A DNA stretch of 40,712 nucleotides. Source: Cacconaster sp045601245. Lineage in GTDB: Bacteria; Bacteroidota; Bacteroidia; Bacteroidales; UBA932. The notes below the pieces were generated by a model. The model had not been told where the DNA came from, did no database searches, and saw only the letters and a list, made by a program, of their open reading frames with translations. The translations under genes were made by a program, and so were the position numbers. Positions within the stretch are counted from its first letter, which is position 1. Every line of letters starts with the position of its first letter. Location of the stretch: the NCBI GenBank assembly GCA_045601245.1, contig JAZRZH010000039.1, positions 1 to 40,712 on the forward strand, given 5' to 3'. Positions 30,657 to 40,201 of the stretch are shown in pieces.

Positions 30657-31406
30657 TTATTTATTTAAAAATAGTGTATCATTTGAAACGGCCAGCTGCC
30701 GTACTTTTTCGAACTGGCCGGAAGAAACCTTGAAATCCTTATAACAACTCATCTGCGAAGCTGAATGAATATCCGTCGCAATGAAGCTGTACATATCGTG
30801 GTCCAGCATATATTTGAGGTTTTCGAACGATCCCTGACCGTAACAGCCGGTCAGCGACTGAATGTTGAGCTGCAGGCGGCAGCCCATATCTATGAGTTTC
30901 TCGATTTCCGGCAGAGTCCTTACTTTCTTCCTGCCCGTGAAATAGAATTCATACCTTTCCGGGTGAGCCAGAACAGGATGATATCCGTCCTGAACGAGGC
31001 GGAAGACCGAATCCATCAAATTGCTGCTTCTGCTTTGATACGACATTTCAATCAGAATGCTTTTATCAGGATAGGTAAGAGGAGCCTGTATATCTTCGAA
31101 AAATTCATCAAGCATATATTCAGCGCCAAGGTGCAATTCGATATCCGACGGCAGTTCTTCTGATATAGTTTTGGACAAAGCGTCAAAAGCCAGGCGGAGC
31201 GATGTCTCCGTATTCGGGAAGAGACCTCCGGAAACATGTGGCGTCAAAGTAAAACGCCTTACTCCGGATTCATACAATGAATTCAATATCGATATCGATG
31301 ATGATGTACTCCTGGAACCATCATCTACAGCCGGCAAAATATGAGAATGGATATCGGTCTTCAGGCCGATATCCATAAATGAATACTTCTGTCTGTTGAA
31401 AAACAT
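30657..31406 (-). CDS. CpsB/YwqE-type PHP-domain tyrosine-protein phosphatase
   Basis: PHP-type phosphatases of this family remove phosphate from the tyrosine-rich tail of the capsule BY-kinase. The 249-residue protein shows the metal-binding PHP pattern: DIHSHILPAVDDGS, TPHVSGGLF, GAEYMLDE, PVLAHPERYEFY, and ATDIHSASQM near the C-terminus. It lies six bases after the kinase gene, so the kinase and its phosphatase are co-transcribed. An internal ATG at 31376 (MDIGLKTDIHSH) is an alternative start. Confidence 0.9.
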   Translation of the reverse strand: MFFNRQKYSFMDIGLKTDIHSHILPAVDDGSRSTSSSISILNSLYESGVRRFTLTPHVSGGLFPNTETSLRLAFDALSKTISEELPSDIELHLGAEYMLDEFFEDIQAPLTYPDKSILIEMSYQSRSSNLMDSVFRLVQDGYHPVLAHPERYEFYFTGRKKVRTLPEIEKLIDMGCRLQLNIQSLTGCYGQGSFENLKYMLDHDMYSFIATDIHSASQMSCYKDFKVSSGQFEKVRQLAVSNDTLFLNK

Positions 31407-31412
31407 CCTGAA

Positions 31413-33827
31413 CTAAGCCTCCTTTGCGGCAGCTGCATCTTTTCCATTGCCGTAACCGTAGCCATAACCGGAATCCGACCCCTTTCCATAGCCGTAGTGG
31501 CCATAGCCATAACCGTTATAGTAACCGTAAGAGCGTTTCTTAACATCCACTCCGTTAAGGACGATACTTACGCTCTTGAGGCCACCGTCTGCAACCAGCT
31601 TGTCAAGATCCGAAACGAATTTGATTGCAGTTACGCCCGAGCGCATTACAAAGATGTTGGCATCAACATAATCGTTTATGATACCTGAGTCTGCAACCGG
31701 AAGGAATGGACAACTGTCAAGAATGATATAATCATAATCCATACTGCGGATTTCATTCATGAAAGAGCGCATCTTTTCAGATTCTATAAGTTCGGAAGGA
31801 TTCGGAGGAATACTGCCGGCATAGATGACATCAAGATTGGTGACGCCACTGCATTCCCTGACAATGAGTTCGGCAGCAGTGTCAACACGGCCGATAAGAT
31901 ACGAAACAACGCCTTTGTTATAATCCGAATTCTTGTCCTGGAACATCTTATACAGGCGAGGTTTTCTCAAATCAACACCTACGAGCAGCACTTTCTTACC
32001 GGCATAAGCGAGGGCAAGGGATATATTGGATGATATGAATGTCTTTCCCTCTCCAGGTGTGGAAGAGAGCACCTGATATACCTTATGTGGAAGATATCTG
32101 AACTGTGAGCGGAGCACACGGATAGCCTCTTCGAACGGTTCGCGGCCATTTGACTTGATAAGGCTGTCCTCCTTGTCTGACATCGGGATGGAAGCAAGGA
32201 TAGGGATGTCGGTCCGGCTCGTGACATCAGTCTTACCGTCTATCGTAGACTTCATAAACTGACGGCAGAAGAAAACTGCCGGCGGGATACAGAGGCCAAG
32301 AAGGAACGAGAGGAGCAATATCATCCTTTTGTTCGGAGCCGTAGGATATGCTGTACCGCTTGCACCATCAACGACCTTGCACTGGTCAGCAACTGAGAAG
32401 AGTGAAATCATAGCCTCCTCCCTCTTCTGCTGAAGCAGGATATAGAGAGGTTCCTTGATCTGCTGCTGACGGGAGAAATTGGAAAGTGCCAGCTGCTGGG
32501 TAGGGATATTGGAAATCTTGCGTTTGCCCTCACGGAGTTTGTCGCTGATATTGTCACGCTGGATCTTGTAACTGCGATCAAGGTTGCGGACAGACGCATC
32601 GATACTTGCAAGGAGTTCCTCGATCTGCGTATCGGCAGTCACGACGAGAGGGTTGGATTCGCTGGAACTTGCCGCCATCCTGTTGCGCTCCAGAAGGAGT
32701 GTATTGAACTGATTGATAGTGCTGTTGAGCCCCGGATCCGAAATACCGATATTTGCAGGAATGACGGACCTCTCATTCTTCATCTGATTGATATAGTCGC
32801 GGACAATAGCAAGGAGCTCGATCTGCAGCATCACCTCACTCAGCTGAGCCTCATAACGTTCATCGGAAGTAAGGGTGATCTGGGACTGCGACTCCACGTT
32901 CACGAGTGTATTGTTTTTGCGGTAATCCTGATATCTGCCCTCGATGTTGCTTAATTCCTGCTCTATGAAAGCAAGGCGCTCGTCAAGGAAGCTGAGGGTA
33001 TTGGTGGTCGCCTTGTTGCGGAAATTGCGGGCGTCTTCGTTATACTGGAAGATAAGCGAGTTGATTATCGCCTCGCAACGCTTCGGAAGGAAATCAGAAT
33101 AGCTGATATCGATAATATCCGAACGATCCATCGTCTTGCCCGTTGATACGATAAGCGAACGCTTGAGAGAGCGGGCCTTCTTGAATGAATCACAGGTGAC
33201 AATTTCGTATCTGTCACCGTACTGGAGGGAATTGATATTGGCTTCAATGATGAAGGAATCCTTCATTACGGGAACCGATTCTCCGAACATGAACGAGTTC
33301 TTTGTCATCGGATACTCCGAATTGCCGACCTCGAGGCTGACAATCTGATAACTTACACTGTCCTTCGGTATGAAGCAGATATGCATGTCAGCAGGCTTCG
33401 GATTGCCCGGAACGCCATTGTAAATCAGCTCAAACGGAGCCTGATCAAGGTCATAATAAATAGGTTTGACCCTGCGGGACTTGATGTAGGTATAATTGAG
33501 TCCCAGATCTTCAACAACCTTCTGCATCAAGGCATTGGAACGAAGAACCTCAATCTCGTTGATAGCCTTGTTGGTCTTTGACATACCGGTGATGTCGGAA
33601 ATCACGGCAACCTCGGCCGAACCGATGTTGTCCTTATTGACAAGCATTATCTTCGCATTGGCTGAGTACTGCGTGCGGGTGACCTTGATATAGCAGAAAC
33701 CGATGACAAGGCATAGAACGGCTGCTATGAGCATCCACCATTTCAAGCCCCATACCACGCTGAATATCTGCTTGAAATCAGTACCCTGCTCTTCCTGGAA
33801 ATTGCGATTGATATTAGATTCACTCAT
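31413..33827 (-). CDS. wzc: Polysaccharide co-polymerase / BY-kinase (Wzc-like)
   Basis: The 804-residue inner-membrane protein controls chain length and export of capsule or exopolysaccharide. An N-terminal transmembrane segment (near residues 33-50, WWMLIAAVLCLVIGFCYIKV) and a second (near 508-525, MILLLSFLLGLCIPPAVFF) flank a periplasmic Wzz and coiled-coil domain. The cytoplasmic kinase has Walker A SSTPGEGKTFISSN, Walker A' region KVLLVGVDLRKPRLYKMF and Walker B DYDYIILDSCPF. The C-terminal tail RSYGYYNGYGYGHYGYG onward is the tyrosine cluster that is autophosphorylated. The phosphatase gene follows and the export lipoprotein precedes it. Confidence 0.95.
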   Translation of the reverse strand: MSESNINRNFQEEQGTDFKQIFSVVWGLKWWMLIAAVLCLVIGFCYIKVTRTQYSANAKIMLVNKDNIGSAEVAVISDITGMSKTNKAINEIEVLRSNALMQKVVEDLGLNYTYIKSRRVKPIYYDLDQAPFELIYNGVPGNPKPADMHICFIPKDSVSYQIVSLEVGNSEYPMTKNSFMFGESVPVMKDSFIIEANINSLQYGDRYEIVTCDSFKKARSLKRSLIVSTGKTMDRSDIIDISYSDFLPKRCEAIINSLIFQYNEDARNFRNKATTNTLSFLDERLAFIEQELSNIEGRYQDYRKNNTLVNVESQSQITLTSDERYEAQLSEVMLQIELLAIVRDYINQMKNERSVIPANIGISDPGLNSTINQFNTLLLERNRMAASSSESNPLVVTADTQIEELLASIDASVRNLDRSYKIQRDNISDKLREGKRKISNIPTQQLALSNFSRQQQIKEPLYILLQQKREEAMISLFSVADQCKVVDGASGTAYPTAPNKRMILLLSFLLGLCIPPAVFFCRQFMKSTIDGKTDVTSRTDIPILASIPMSDKEDSLIKSNGREPFEEAIRVLRSQFRYLPHKVYQVLSSTPGEGKTFISSNISLALAYAGKKVLLVGVDLRKPRLYKMFQDKNSDYNKGVVSYLIGRVDTAAELIVRECSGVTNLDVIYAGSIPPNPSELIESEKMRSFMNEIRSMDYDYIILDSCPFLPVADSGIINDYVDANIFVMRSGVTAIKFVSDLDKLVADGGLKSVSIVLNGVDVKKRSYGYYNGYGYGHYGYGKGSDSGYGYGYGNGKDAAAAKEA

Positions 33828-33845
33828 TATTTGAAAACGATATTA

Positions 33846-34637
33846 TTACTTACTGACATTGATAAGAAGTGATGCAACAGCAATCATCGTAGTGATGGAA
33901 CTGAGGATTGTTGACCAGATTGATGTGGCTGTTGTGCCCTGCGCTATTCGAACAGGACTCTGTGGAACATATATTACATCATTCTGGTGAATGTAGAAAT
34001 ATGGGGAATTCAAAAGATTTCCGTCTGTAAGGTCTATCTTGAAGTGAGTCTGCTCGCCATCAACATCACGGATAAGGATAATATCCCTCCTTTCTGCAGT
34101 GATGAGGAGGTCGCCGGCCATACCAAGTGCCTGAAGAACAGTAACCCTTTCACTGCCGACATTGTACGTACCCGGATTACGGACCTCTCCAAGAACAGTC
34201 ACCTTATAATTCAGGAATGATACCGATACGACAGGATCCTTGACAAGGCCCTTATCCTTCAAGGTATATGAAATATAATCGACAAGATCAGTCCTGCGCA
34301 TTCCCTCAACGTGAATACGTCCGAGGCCAGGCATATCGATATCTCCGTTGGAATCAACAAGATAAGGGATAACGGACTGAGCTGTCTGCACTCCACTTGA
34401 AACAGCATCGCTCAAAGTGAAATTATATGGGGTCACAACAGTCTTGTCGGGTCCTGAAATGATAATCTGCAATTTGTCATCCTTATGGATCACAGGTTCG
34501 TACTTAGCCTCGATCTTTTCAGGCTTGACATCGTCGATATTCTGGAAATAAAGGATATCCTTAGCAGTCGTACACGATACCGCAACGGCTGCAACAAGGA
34601 ACAAAACTGTGTTTTTAAATAAGAATATACGCTTCAT
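33846..34637 (-). CDS. wza: Polysaccharide export outer-membrane lipoprotein (Wza-like)
   Basis: The 263-residue protein starts at ATG 34637 with lipoprotein signal FLVAAVAVSCTTAKD. It has a Poly_export domain (LQIIISGPDKTVVTPYNFTL, PYLVDSNGDIDMPGLGRIHV, RRTDLVDYISYTLKD) and a SLBB domain (YKVTVLGEVRNPGTYNVGSE). The C-terminus carries one hydrophobic helix (SILSSITTMIAVASLLINVS), consistent with the Wza-type transmembrane segment. It forms the export conduit for the polysaccharide handled by the adjacent Wzc-like protein. Its own -7 box is at 34668-34661. Confidence 0.92.
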   Translation of the reverse strand: MKRIFLFKNTVLFLVAAVAVSCTTAKDILYFQNIDDVKPEKIEAKYEPVIHKDDKLQIIISGPDKTVVTPYNFTLSDAVSSGVQTAQSVIPYLVDSNGDIDMPGLGRIHVEGMRRTDLVDYISYTLKDKGLVKDPVVSVSFLNYKVTVLGEVRNPGTYNVGSERVTVLQALGMAGDLLITAERRDIILIRDVDGEQTHFKIDLTDGNLLNSPYFYIHQNDVIYVPQSPVRIAQGTTATSIWSTILSSITTMIAVASLLINVSK

Positions 34638-34660
34638 CAGTATTAATTGCTTAAATTGCA

Positions 34661-34668
34661 CAAATATA
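34661..34668 (-). promoter_or_regulatory. -7 box for the wza-wzc-cpsB operon
   Basis: On the minus strand the bases read TATATTTG, matching TAnnTTTG, about 23 bases upstream of the wza ATG and just past the fabG stop. It makes the polysaccharide operon independent of the upstream housekeeping genes. Confidence 0.6.
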
Positions 34669-34675
34669 ATAAAAA

Positions 34676-35422
34676 TTACATTCCCATACCACCATCCACC
34701 TGAATTACCTGACCGGAAACATAGGATGCCAGATCTGACGCGAGGAATGTGCAGACTTTTGCGACCTCCTCCGGGGTACCGCCACGCTTGAGCGGAATCT
34801 GAGCTTCCCAGGATCTGAGCGCCTCCTCAGGCATTGACGCAGTCATATCAGTAAGGATGAAGCCGGGAGCGACGACATTTGCGCGCACCCCGCGGGAACC
34901 GAGTTCCTTGGCGATGCTCTTCGCAAGGCCGATCATTCCCGCCTTGGAAGCGGAATAGTTGCACTGTCCGGCATTTCCGTGGACACCTACAACAGAACTG
35001 ATATTTATGATCGAGCCGCCGCGCTGCTTCATCATTATCGGAGAGACGGCGTGGATGAAATTGAATGCGCTCTTGAGATTGACATTGATAACAGCGTCCC
35101 ACTGAGCCTCTGACATGCGGAGCATAAGGGTGTCCCTGGTGATGCCGGCATTGTTGACAAGAATGTCGATATGCCCCATCTCAGCACGGATCTGCTCCAC
35201 TGCGGTATGCGCTGCTTCGAAATCCGCCGCATTGGATGCGACTGCCATAACCTTGACGCCATAGGTTTCAAGTTCATTGCGGGTTGCCTCCGCCACCTCG
35301 TCGATTGTCAAATCTGTAAATGCTATGTCCGCACCTTCGGATGCGAACGCCTTGGCTATGCTCTTGCCTATACCGCGGGCTGCGCCGGTAATGAGGGCAA
35401 CCTTACCTTCAAGAAGTCCCAT
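34676..35422 (-). CDS. fabG: 3-oxoacyl-ACP reductase FabG
   Basis: FabG performs the first reduction in each fatty-acid elongation cycle, using NADPH. The 248-residue SDR protein has the cofactor motif TGAARGIGKSIA, NNAGITRDTLMLRM, catalytic Ser in INISSVVG, YSASKAGMIGL with catalytic Tyr and Lys, and ends with SGQVIQVDGGMGM, a FabG hallmark. The gene follows rimO after a ten-base gap at the end of the nusB operon. Confidence 0.95.
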   Translation of the reverse strand: MGLLEGKVALITGAARGIGKSIAKAFASEGADIAFTDLTIDEVAEATRNELETYGVKVMAVASNAADFEAAHTAVEQIRAEMGHIDILVNNAGITRDTLMLRMSEAQWDAVINVNLKSAFNFIHAVSPIMMKQRGGSIINISSVVGVHGNAGQCNYSASKAGMIGLAKSIAKELGSRGVRANVVAPGFILTDMTASMPEEALRSWEAQIPLKRGGTPEEVAKVCTFLASDLASYVSGQVIQVDGGMGM

Positions 35423-35432
35423 AATCGTTCAA

Positions 35433-36758
35433 TTATACTATCTCGGCCAGCAGGTCATACTCACTTGCGGACCGAATTTCTACATTAACAAAATTTCCTA
35501 TAATATTGTTGATATCCAACTTACTGAGTGACTGTTCGTCACCTATCAGTATCTCACCATCAACTTCAGGTGATTCACCATAAGATCTGGCCACCAGGAT
35601 GCCATCCGTGCAGGAATCGACCAGTACACGCTCACGCTTACCGATGCGGGAAATGTTAAATTGTTCGGATATTGAGCTCTGCACCTCCATAAGCCGATTG
35701 TAACGTTCCTGTTTTATGGATTCCGGCACCTCATCGCGCAAATTCAGGGCCCCGAATGTCCCCTCCTCCTCGCTGTATTGGAATGCGCCGAGCCTTTCGA
35801 AACGATACTGCCTTACAAAGTCGAGAAGGTCCTCGAATTCGGCATCGCCCTCGCCGGGATGACCGACCATCATTGTGGTGCGCAGCACGACATCTGGCAC
35901 GATTTTGCGGAATTTCTCCACAAGTTCGCGGGTCTGACGGCCGTCAACGGAGCGGTGCATCGCCTTCAGGACGGCATCGGCCGAATGTTGTAGCGGAATG
36001 TCTATATATTTGCAAACCTTCGGATTGGAAGCCATTATATGAAGCACATCTTCAGGGAAACCGTCTGGATACGAATAATGAATGCGGATCCATTCTATAC
36101 CTTCTATTTCAGATATCTTCTCAATAAGACGCCCCAAAGTGCGCTTCCCATAAATATCAAGCCCGTAATATGTCGTATCCTGCGCAATCAGTATCAGTTC
36201 CTTGACACCGGCGGCGGCTAGCGCACGCGCTTCGCGGAGCAGAATCTCCTCCGGCACACTGATGTGCGGACCGCGTATCAGCGGAATGGCGCAATACGAG
36301 CAACGCCTGTCACACCCCTCGGATATCTTGAGATATGCGAAGTGACGAGGCGTTGTAAGATGCCGTCCGACATACTGTATGTCCGGAACGGATACAGGTA
36401 TTCCGAGATCGGCCTTCAGGCGGTCCATATCCCCCGTCCCGTAAAATCCGTCGACTTCCGGAAGGAGTTCCGGGAGTTCATCACGATAGCGTTGGGCGAG
36501 ACAGCCGAAGACAAAAAGACGTTTGACAAGGCCCTGAGACCTTGCCTGACCGGCTTCCAATATGACGTTTATCGATTCTTCCTTGGCATCGCCTATAAAG
36601 CCGCAGGTATTAATAAGAACCGTATCGACACCGGCGTCTGCAAGATCCTCCCCTTCCTGGGAGATGTCCCATCCGGCTTCAACGGCCCTGCTCAGCAGAT
36701 GTTCGGAATCAACCCTGTTCTTGGAGCAACCTAGAGTTATGAGCTGCAGACGTGGCAT
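35433..36758 (-). CDS. rimO: Ribosomal protein S12 methylthiotransferase RimO
   Basis: RimO is a radical SAM methylthiotransferase that adds a methylthio group to an aspartate of ribosomal protein S12. The 441-residue protein has an N-terminal MTTase domain with cysteines in TLGCSKNRVDSE, NTCGFI and FGCLAQRY. The radical SAM motif CDRRCSYCAIP follows, then a C-terminal TRAM domain (VLVDSCTDGILVARSYGESP). The gene overlaps the DUF5606 gene by one base (TAATG). Confidence 0.96.
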   Translation of the reverse strand: MPRLQLITLGCSKNRVDSEHLLSRAVEAGWDISQEGEDLADAGVDTVLINTCGFIGDAKEESINVILEAGQARSQGLVKRLFVFGCLAQRYRDELPELLPEVDGFYGTGDMDRLKADLGIPVSVPDIQYVGRHLTTPRHFAYLKISEGCDRRCSYCAIPLIRGPHISVPEEILLREARALAAAGVKELILIAQDTTYYGLDIYGKRTLGRLIEKISEIEGIEWIRIHYSYPDGFPEDVLHIMASNPKVCKYIDIPLQHSADAVLKAMHRSVDGRQTRELVEKFRKIVPDVVLRTTMMVGHPGEGDAEFEDLLDFVRQYRFERLGAFQYSEEEGTFGALNLRDEVPESIKQERYNRLMEVQSSISEQFNISRIGKRERVLVDSCTDGILVARSYGESPEVDGEILIGDEQSLSKLDINNIIGNFVNVEIRSASEYDLLAEIV

Positions 36759-37192
36759 TATTCTGCAGCCTGTTCTCCGGCAGGTTCCTCATCTTCGTTC
36801 ACGAAGTCGAGGGATGCAAAATCCTTGAGGCAGTTGTACCAGTCGAGGACTTTCTTCATATGAGATACATAGAAGCGGTCTGCATCATAATCAGGCACGA
36901 CTTCGCCGAAGAACTTCTCGATATCCTTGGATGCCGACTTTGAAGAAGGTGCGGCGGCGTCTGCAAGGTGCTCCTTCATCTTGGTGAAGACCTCCTTGAG
37001 AGGCATTTCATCGGTCTCCGTGTAGATGGAGATATCTGAAAGGGATGACACGCGGGCGTGAGCACCGAATGTGGTGCGACGCTTTGTCTCAAGAGATTCG
37101 GCAATAAGGCCAGCCTTGGCCTGTGCTACATAGAGGAAGAGCCCGTGCTCTCCAGATACTGACAGTATCTTTCTGAGATCTGTTTTTTCCAT
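36758..37192 (-). CDS. DUF5606-domain protein
   Basis: The 144-residue protein opens with DLRKILSVSGEHGLFLYVAQ AKAGLIAESLETK, the DUF5606 signature of Bacteroidetes proteins of unknown function. The second half is a helical region with SASKDIEKFFGEVVPDYDAD and ends in an acidic/Ala-rich tail. It lacks a signal peptide, so it is cytoplasmic. It is a constant neighbour of housekeeping genes in this phylum, and overlaps rimO by one base. Confidence 0.85.
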   Translation of the reverse strand: MEKTDLRKILSVSGEHGLFLYVAQAKAGLIAESLETKRRTTFGAHARVSSLSDISIYTETDEMPLKEVFTKMKEHLADAAAPSSKSASKDIEKFFGEVVPDYDADRFYVSHMKKVLDWYNCLKDFASLDFVNEDEEPAGEQAAE

Positions 37193-37221
37193 TTTATTTC
37201 AATCTATTAAGTTTCAACTAT

Positions 37222-37830
37222 TTAACGACAAATATCCGGATATTGCCCGAAAATTGCGTTCAAAATTACAATAATTTGGGGCAAAATCGGTTTCACCCCG
37301 TCATTTTCTACGACAAAATCCGCTGCCGCGACCCGACGGTCATCACCCCACTGGCTCGCCATCCTGGCCATAATCTGTTCCCTGGTGGCGCTGTCCCGAA
37401 GCGCCACGCGATCAATCCTGGTCTCCAGCGGCGCAGTGACCACGAGTTTGTAGTCCATTGACTCAAGCAGCGCGGGATGCTCCATCAATATTGCGGATTC
37501 CATAATGACGATCGGCGAATCCTGTTCCGAACGCCAGCGGTCGAAATCGCGCATTACCGCAGGATGGACCAAAGCCTCGACCTCCTCCTTGAGAGTCACG
37601 GAACTGAAAATCCTGGAAGCAAGAACCTTGCGGTCAAGCCTGCCGTCACGGACAACATCCTGTCCAGCAATGGACACCACATCAGCGAGCAGTTGTGGAT
37701 CGCTGTCATACAGCCCCTTGGCCCTTGAATCGGCATCATACGAAGGAATACCTAGCGCATTGAAAGCCTGCAGCACAAAGGATTTACCACTGCCGATACC
37801 ACCACTGACAAGCAAAGTAAGCTTTTTCAT
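37222..37830 (-). CDS. coaE: Dephospho-CoA kinase
   Basis: CoaE phosphorylates the 3' hydroxyl of dephospho-CoA, the last step in coenzyme A biosynthesis. The 202-residue protein has the P-loop SGGIGSGKSFV, then GIPSYDADSRAKGLYD, the CoA-binding region ALVHPAVMRDFDRW, and VIMESAILMEHP, followed by RDSATREQIMARMASQ. ATG 37830 is chosen; TTG 37836 is in frame but would overlap the ybbR stop. It follows the ybbR gene with a two-base gap. Confidence 0.95.
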   Translation of the reverse strand: MKKLTLLVSGGIGSGKSFVLQAFNALGIPSYDADSRAKGLYDSDPQLLADVVSIAGQDVVRDGRLDRKVLASRIFSSVTLKEEVEALVHPAVMRDFDRWRSEQDSPIVIMESAILMEHPALLESMDYKLVVTAPLETRIDRVALRDSATREQIMARMASQWGDDRRVAAADFVVENDGVKPILPQIIVILNAIFGQYPDICR

Positions 37831-37832
37831 CT

Positions 37833-38816
37833 TCAATCATCAGCAATTATAAAATCCACCATAGTCGGAACCGTCTCATACGAAAGGACCTTGCACGAAG
37901 AAGATATCATCCTTGGAACAGCCTTCGAGCTATGAAGCCCAACAAGTTTCTCATAATCAAGCATGAAAGAAAAATCATCCGCAGTGAGACGTCTTGTTGA
38001 ACCATACGGCACACGGCATATCATATCGACTTTGGACGGTAGGATGATCATTTTTTTACCTGCAGGGACATTTGCTGATGTTATATTCACGGTAAATCGT
38101 TCCTCCACATACCTTGACACTGGTATTTGGTATGAAACAGTACTGCCACCAATACGCATACCCGGCAATTTTTTCAACTGAAGCTCCCCCACTGTATTAC
38201 GGTCAATATTCTGAAGACGGAGAGGCCTGGCACTTACAAATGAGACCTTAGCGAGGTCCGTTTCATTGCCATATACAAAAACAGAATCCGGAGTAAGCGT
38301 CATCTCACCGGTCATCATATATTGAGACCTGCATGAAATATCAACGACAGGCAGTTCGACAGGAACTTTCTTGAAAGACTGTGGCTCGAATACGAATGAA
38401 ACCCTGATATCAGGAACGACAGTTACGCTGAAATCGCTTCCGGCTGCAACATCCAGAGCCTTTTGCATATCGCTCGCCGCAACGCTGAAGGTATGCGGTG
38501 TTGTCTTGTCAGGTATGAACAGCGATGCATCCAGAGAGATGGTGACATCCTTTGGATGACGGGATGACGCACGCTGAGCAATCAGGTCGAACCCTTTGGC
38601 CCTGCCTCCCACGGATATTATTTCATCAGCCACGGATGTCGGCGCATATCCGTCAATGTCAGTATTTACCGTGACCCTGAACTGGCGATACGAGAAGAAA
38701 TCATCCGATAGATTGTGCGCCAGCCATATAAAAACAGCCAGAAGGAGGGACACGATGAGAATCGTTTCGTCCCCCCTTCTCCATTTCAGTGAAAACTTCC
38801 TGCCGGAGCGGGTCAT
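37833..38816 (-). CDS. YbbR-domain membrane-anchored protein
   Basis: The 327-residue protein has one N-terminal transmembrane helix (TILIVSLLLAVFIWLAHNLS) and then extracytoplasmic YbbR-like repeats (FRVTVNTDIDGYAPTS, VTISLDASLFIPDKTTPHTF, DSVFVYGNETDLAKVSFVSA, RFTVNITSANVPAGKKM). In Firmicutes CdaR-type YbbR proteins regulate the diadenylate cyclase CdaA; no cdaA gene is present here, so the role in Bacteroidetes is open. Its stop lies just before the coaE start. Confidence 0.85.
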   Translation of the reverse strand: MTRSGRKFSLKWRRGDETILIVSLLLAVFIWLAHNLSDDFFSYRQFRVTVNTDIDGYAPTSVADEIISVGGRAKGFDLIAQRASSRHPKDVTISLDASLFIPDKTTPHTFSVAASDMQKALDVAAGSDFSVTVVPDIRVSFVFEPQSFKKVPVELPVVDISCRSQYMMTGEMTLTPDSVFVYGNETDLAKVSFVSARPLRLQNIDRNTVGELQLKKLPGMRIGGSTVSYQIPVSRYVEERFTVNITSANVPAGKKMIILPSKVDMICRVPYGSTRRLTADDFSFMLDYEKLVGLHSSKAVPRMISSSCKVLSYETVPTMVDFIIADD

Positions 38817-38830
38817 AACCGTATGACAAT

Positions 38831-39157
38831 CTACTGAAGAGCGTCAGTAAAATCTTTCACAAGGGAAGCCTTGTCAACGCGGATCTTCACGTTGTTGTCT
38901 ACTTCGATGATAACAGTCTTGTCCTTTATCTCGCTTACTGTCCCGTAAATGCCGCCAAGTGTGACTACCTTGTCGCCTTTCTTGAGCGAATTGCGGAAAT
39001 TGTCCAACTCTTTCTGTTTTTTCTGCTGCGGACGGACCATAAAAAGCCACATCACAACGAAAATCAGGACGAGCATGATTAAGAACGAAAAACTGCCGGC
39101 ACCCTTCGGTGCAGCCGCTGCGGCGTCTGCCTGCAGAATAAATGTCAAAATTTTCAT
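38831..39157 (-). CDS. yajC: Preprotein translocase accessory subunit YajC
   Basis: YajC is a small membrane partner of SecDF in protein export. The 108-residue protein has one transmembrane helix (FLIMLVLIFVVMWLFMVRPQ), the invariant PQQKKQKELDNFRNSLKKGDKVVTLGGIYG region (given in part), and a C-terminal strand pair KTVIIEVDNNVKIRVDK. It lies between nusB (11-base gap) and ybbR. Confidence 0.95.
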   Translation of the reverse strand: MKILTFILQADAAAAAPKGAGSFSFLIMLVLIFVVMWLFMVRPQQKKQKELDNFRNSLKKGDKVVTLGGIYGTVSEIKDKTVIIEVDNNVKIRVDKASLVKDFTDALQ

Positions 39158-39168
39158 AATATTTCAAA

Positions 39169-40113
39169 TTATTTGTTGTCTTCCAATCCCCTGCCAACCT
39201 TTGCAATCTCGCCGGTCGCAACTTTCGCTTGTATGAGTCTGTCAAGCATTCCGTTGACAAATACACGGCTGTTAGGGGTACTGTAATATTTGGATATCTC
39301 AACGTACTCGTTGATAGTCACCTTGACTGGGATGCTCGGGAACGAGACGGCCTCCGCGACTCCCATCACGATGAGAGCGGTATCAGTGGACACAAGCCGG
39401 TCAGAGTCCCAGTTGGAGAGGTTCTCCGAGATGAGGGCGCAGTACTCGTCGTATCCGGCGATGCTCTCTTCAAGCAGCCTGACGGCAAATACATGGTCAT
39501 CATCTTTCTGGAACACATCAGCCTTGACGATGGCATTGGTGCGCTTCGTCTCGTCAATGTTGCGGATAATGACATTGAGAGTGAAAGCGACATCATCAAC
39601 CCAGAGCGGAGACATATCCTCAAGGATCTGCTCCAGCATCTCATTGTCCTCAAACTCAGCCTCATAAATATGTTGCCAGAGTTCGCAGTCCTCTTCGAAG
39701 GAATCCTTGCCGGAATTCATATAGGCCGCATAATATTCGGACGACTGGATGGAAGCGAATATCTTTTTGAGGAACACGTCATATTCCTTCCAGTTAAGCC
39801 CCTTCTTCTGGCAGAAGCGGCCGAACTCAGGATCATCGGCGACAAGTGCCGCGAACCGGTTGTTCACGAACTTATAGTTTGGATTAGCCTCCTCCTCGCT
39901 CGGATGGAACTTGTGAAGTCCCACCTCTATTCTTTCGTTGGCAATATCTATGATGGAACCTGTTATATTGAGCAGAAAGAAATACAATTCCTGTGTCTTC
40001 TCACAGGACTTCACAAGTTCCTTGACGGCGACCTCGGGATTCTCGGCGCCGGAATTCTCGAATGCGAACAAAGACTTGAAAGCCTTGATTCGGATCAAAC
40101 GACGGTTCAGCAT
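39169..40113 (-). CDS. nusB: Transcription antitermination factor NusB (long form)
   Basis: NusB with NusE/S10 binds boxA and promotes antitermination of rRNA operons. The 314-residue protein is about twice the length of E. coli NusB (139 residues), a Bacteroidetes-type form with an extended N-terminal half. It begins LNRRLIRIKAFKSLFAFENS, as NusB does, and the C-terminal half has DRLVSTDTALIVMGVAEAVS, then PVKVTINEYVEISKYYSTPN SRVFVNGMLD, the NusB hallmark. ATG 40113 is chosen over 40152 because a -7 box lies at 40143-40136. Confidence 0.9.
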   Translation of the reverse strand: MLNRRLIRIKAFKSLFAFENSGAENPEVAVKELVKSCEKTQELYFFLLNITGSIIDIANERIEVGLHKFHPSEEEANPNYKFVNNRFAALVADDPEFGRFCQKKGLNWKEYDVFLKKIFASIQSSEYYAAYMNSGKDSFEEDCELWQHIYEAEFEDNEMLEQILEDMSPLWVDDVAFTLNVIIRNIDETKRTNAIVKADVFQKDDDHVFAVRLLEESIAGYDEYCALISENLSNWDSDRLVSTDTALIVMGVAEAVSFPSIPVKVTINEYVEISKYYSTPNSRVFVNGMLDRLIQAKVATGEIAKVGRGLEDNK

Positions 40114-40135
40114 ATCAATTTTTACAATTATTTTG

Positions 40136-40143
40136 CAAAGATA
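40136..40143 (-). promoter_or_regulatory. -7 box for nusB
   Basis: On the minus strand the bases read TATCTTTG, a perfect TAnnTTTG match. It lies 23 bases upstream of the nusB ATG, and back to back with the divergent PUR-gene promoter. Confidence 0.6.
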
Positions 40144-40166
40144 ACCTTTCAAAACAAAATAAAGTT

Positions 40167-40174
40167 TATCTTTG
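40167..40174 (+). promoter_or_regulatory. -7 box for the PUR-family gene
   Basis: The bases TATCTTTG match TAnnTTTG exactly, 27 bases upstream of the ATG at 40202. Confidence 0.6.
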
Positions 40175-40201
40175 TTAAACTTTTAACAAAAAATGTGAGA
40201 T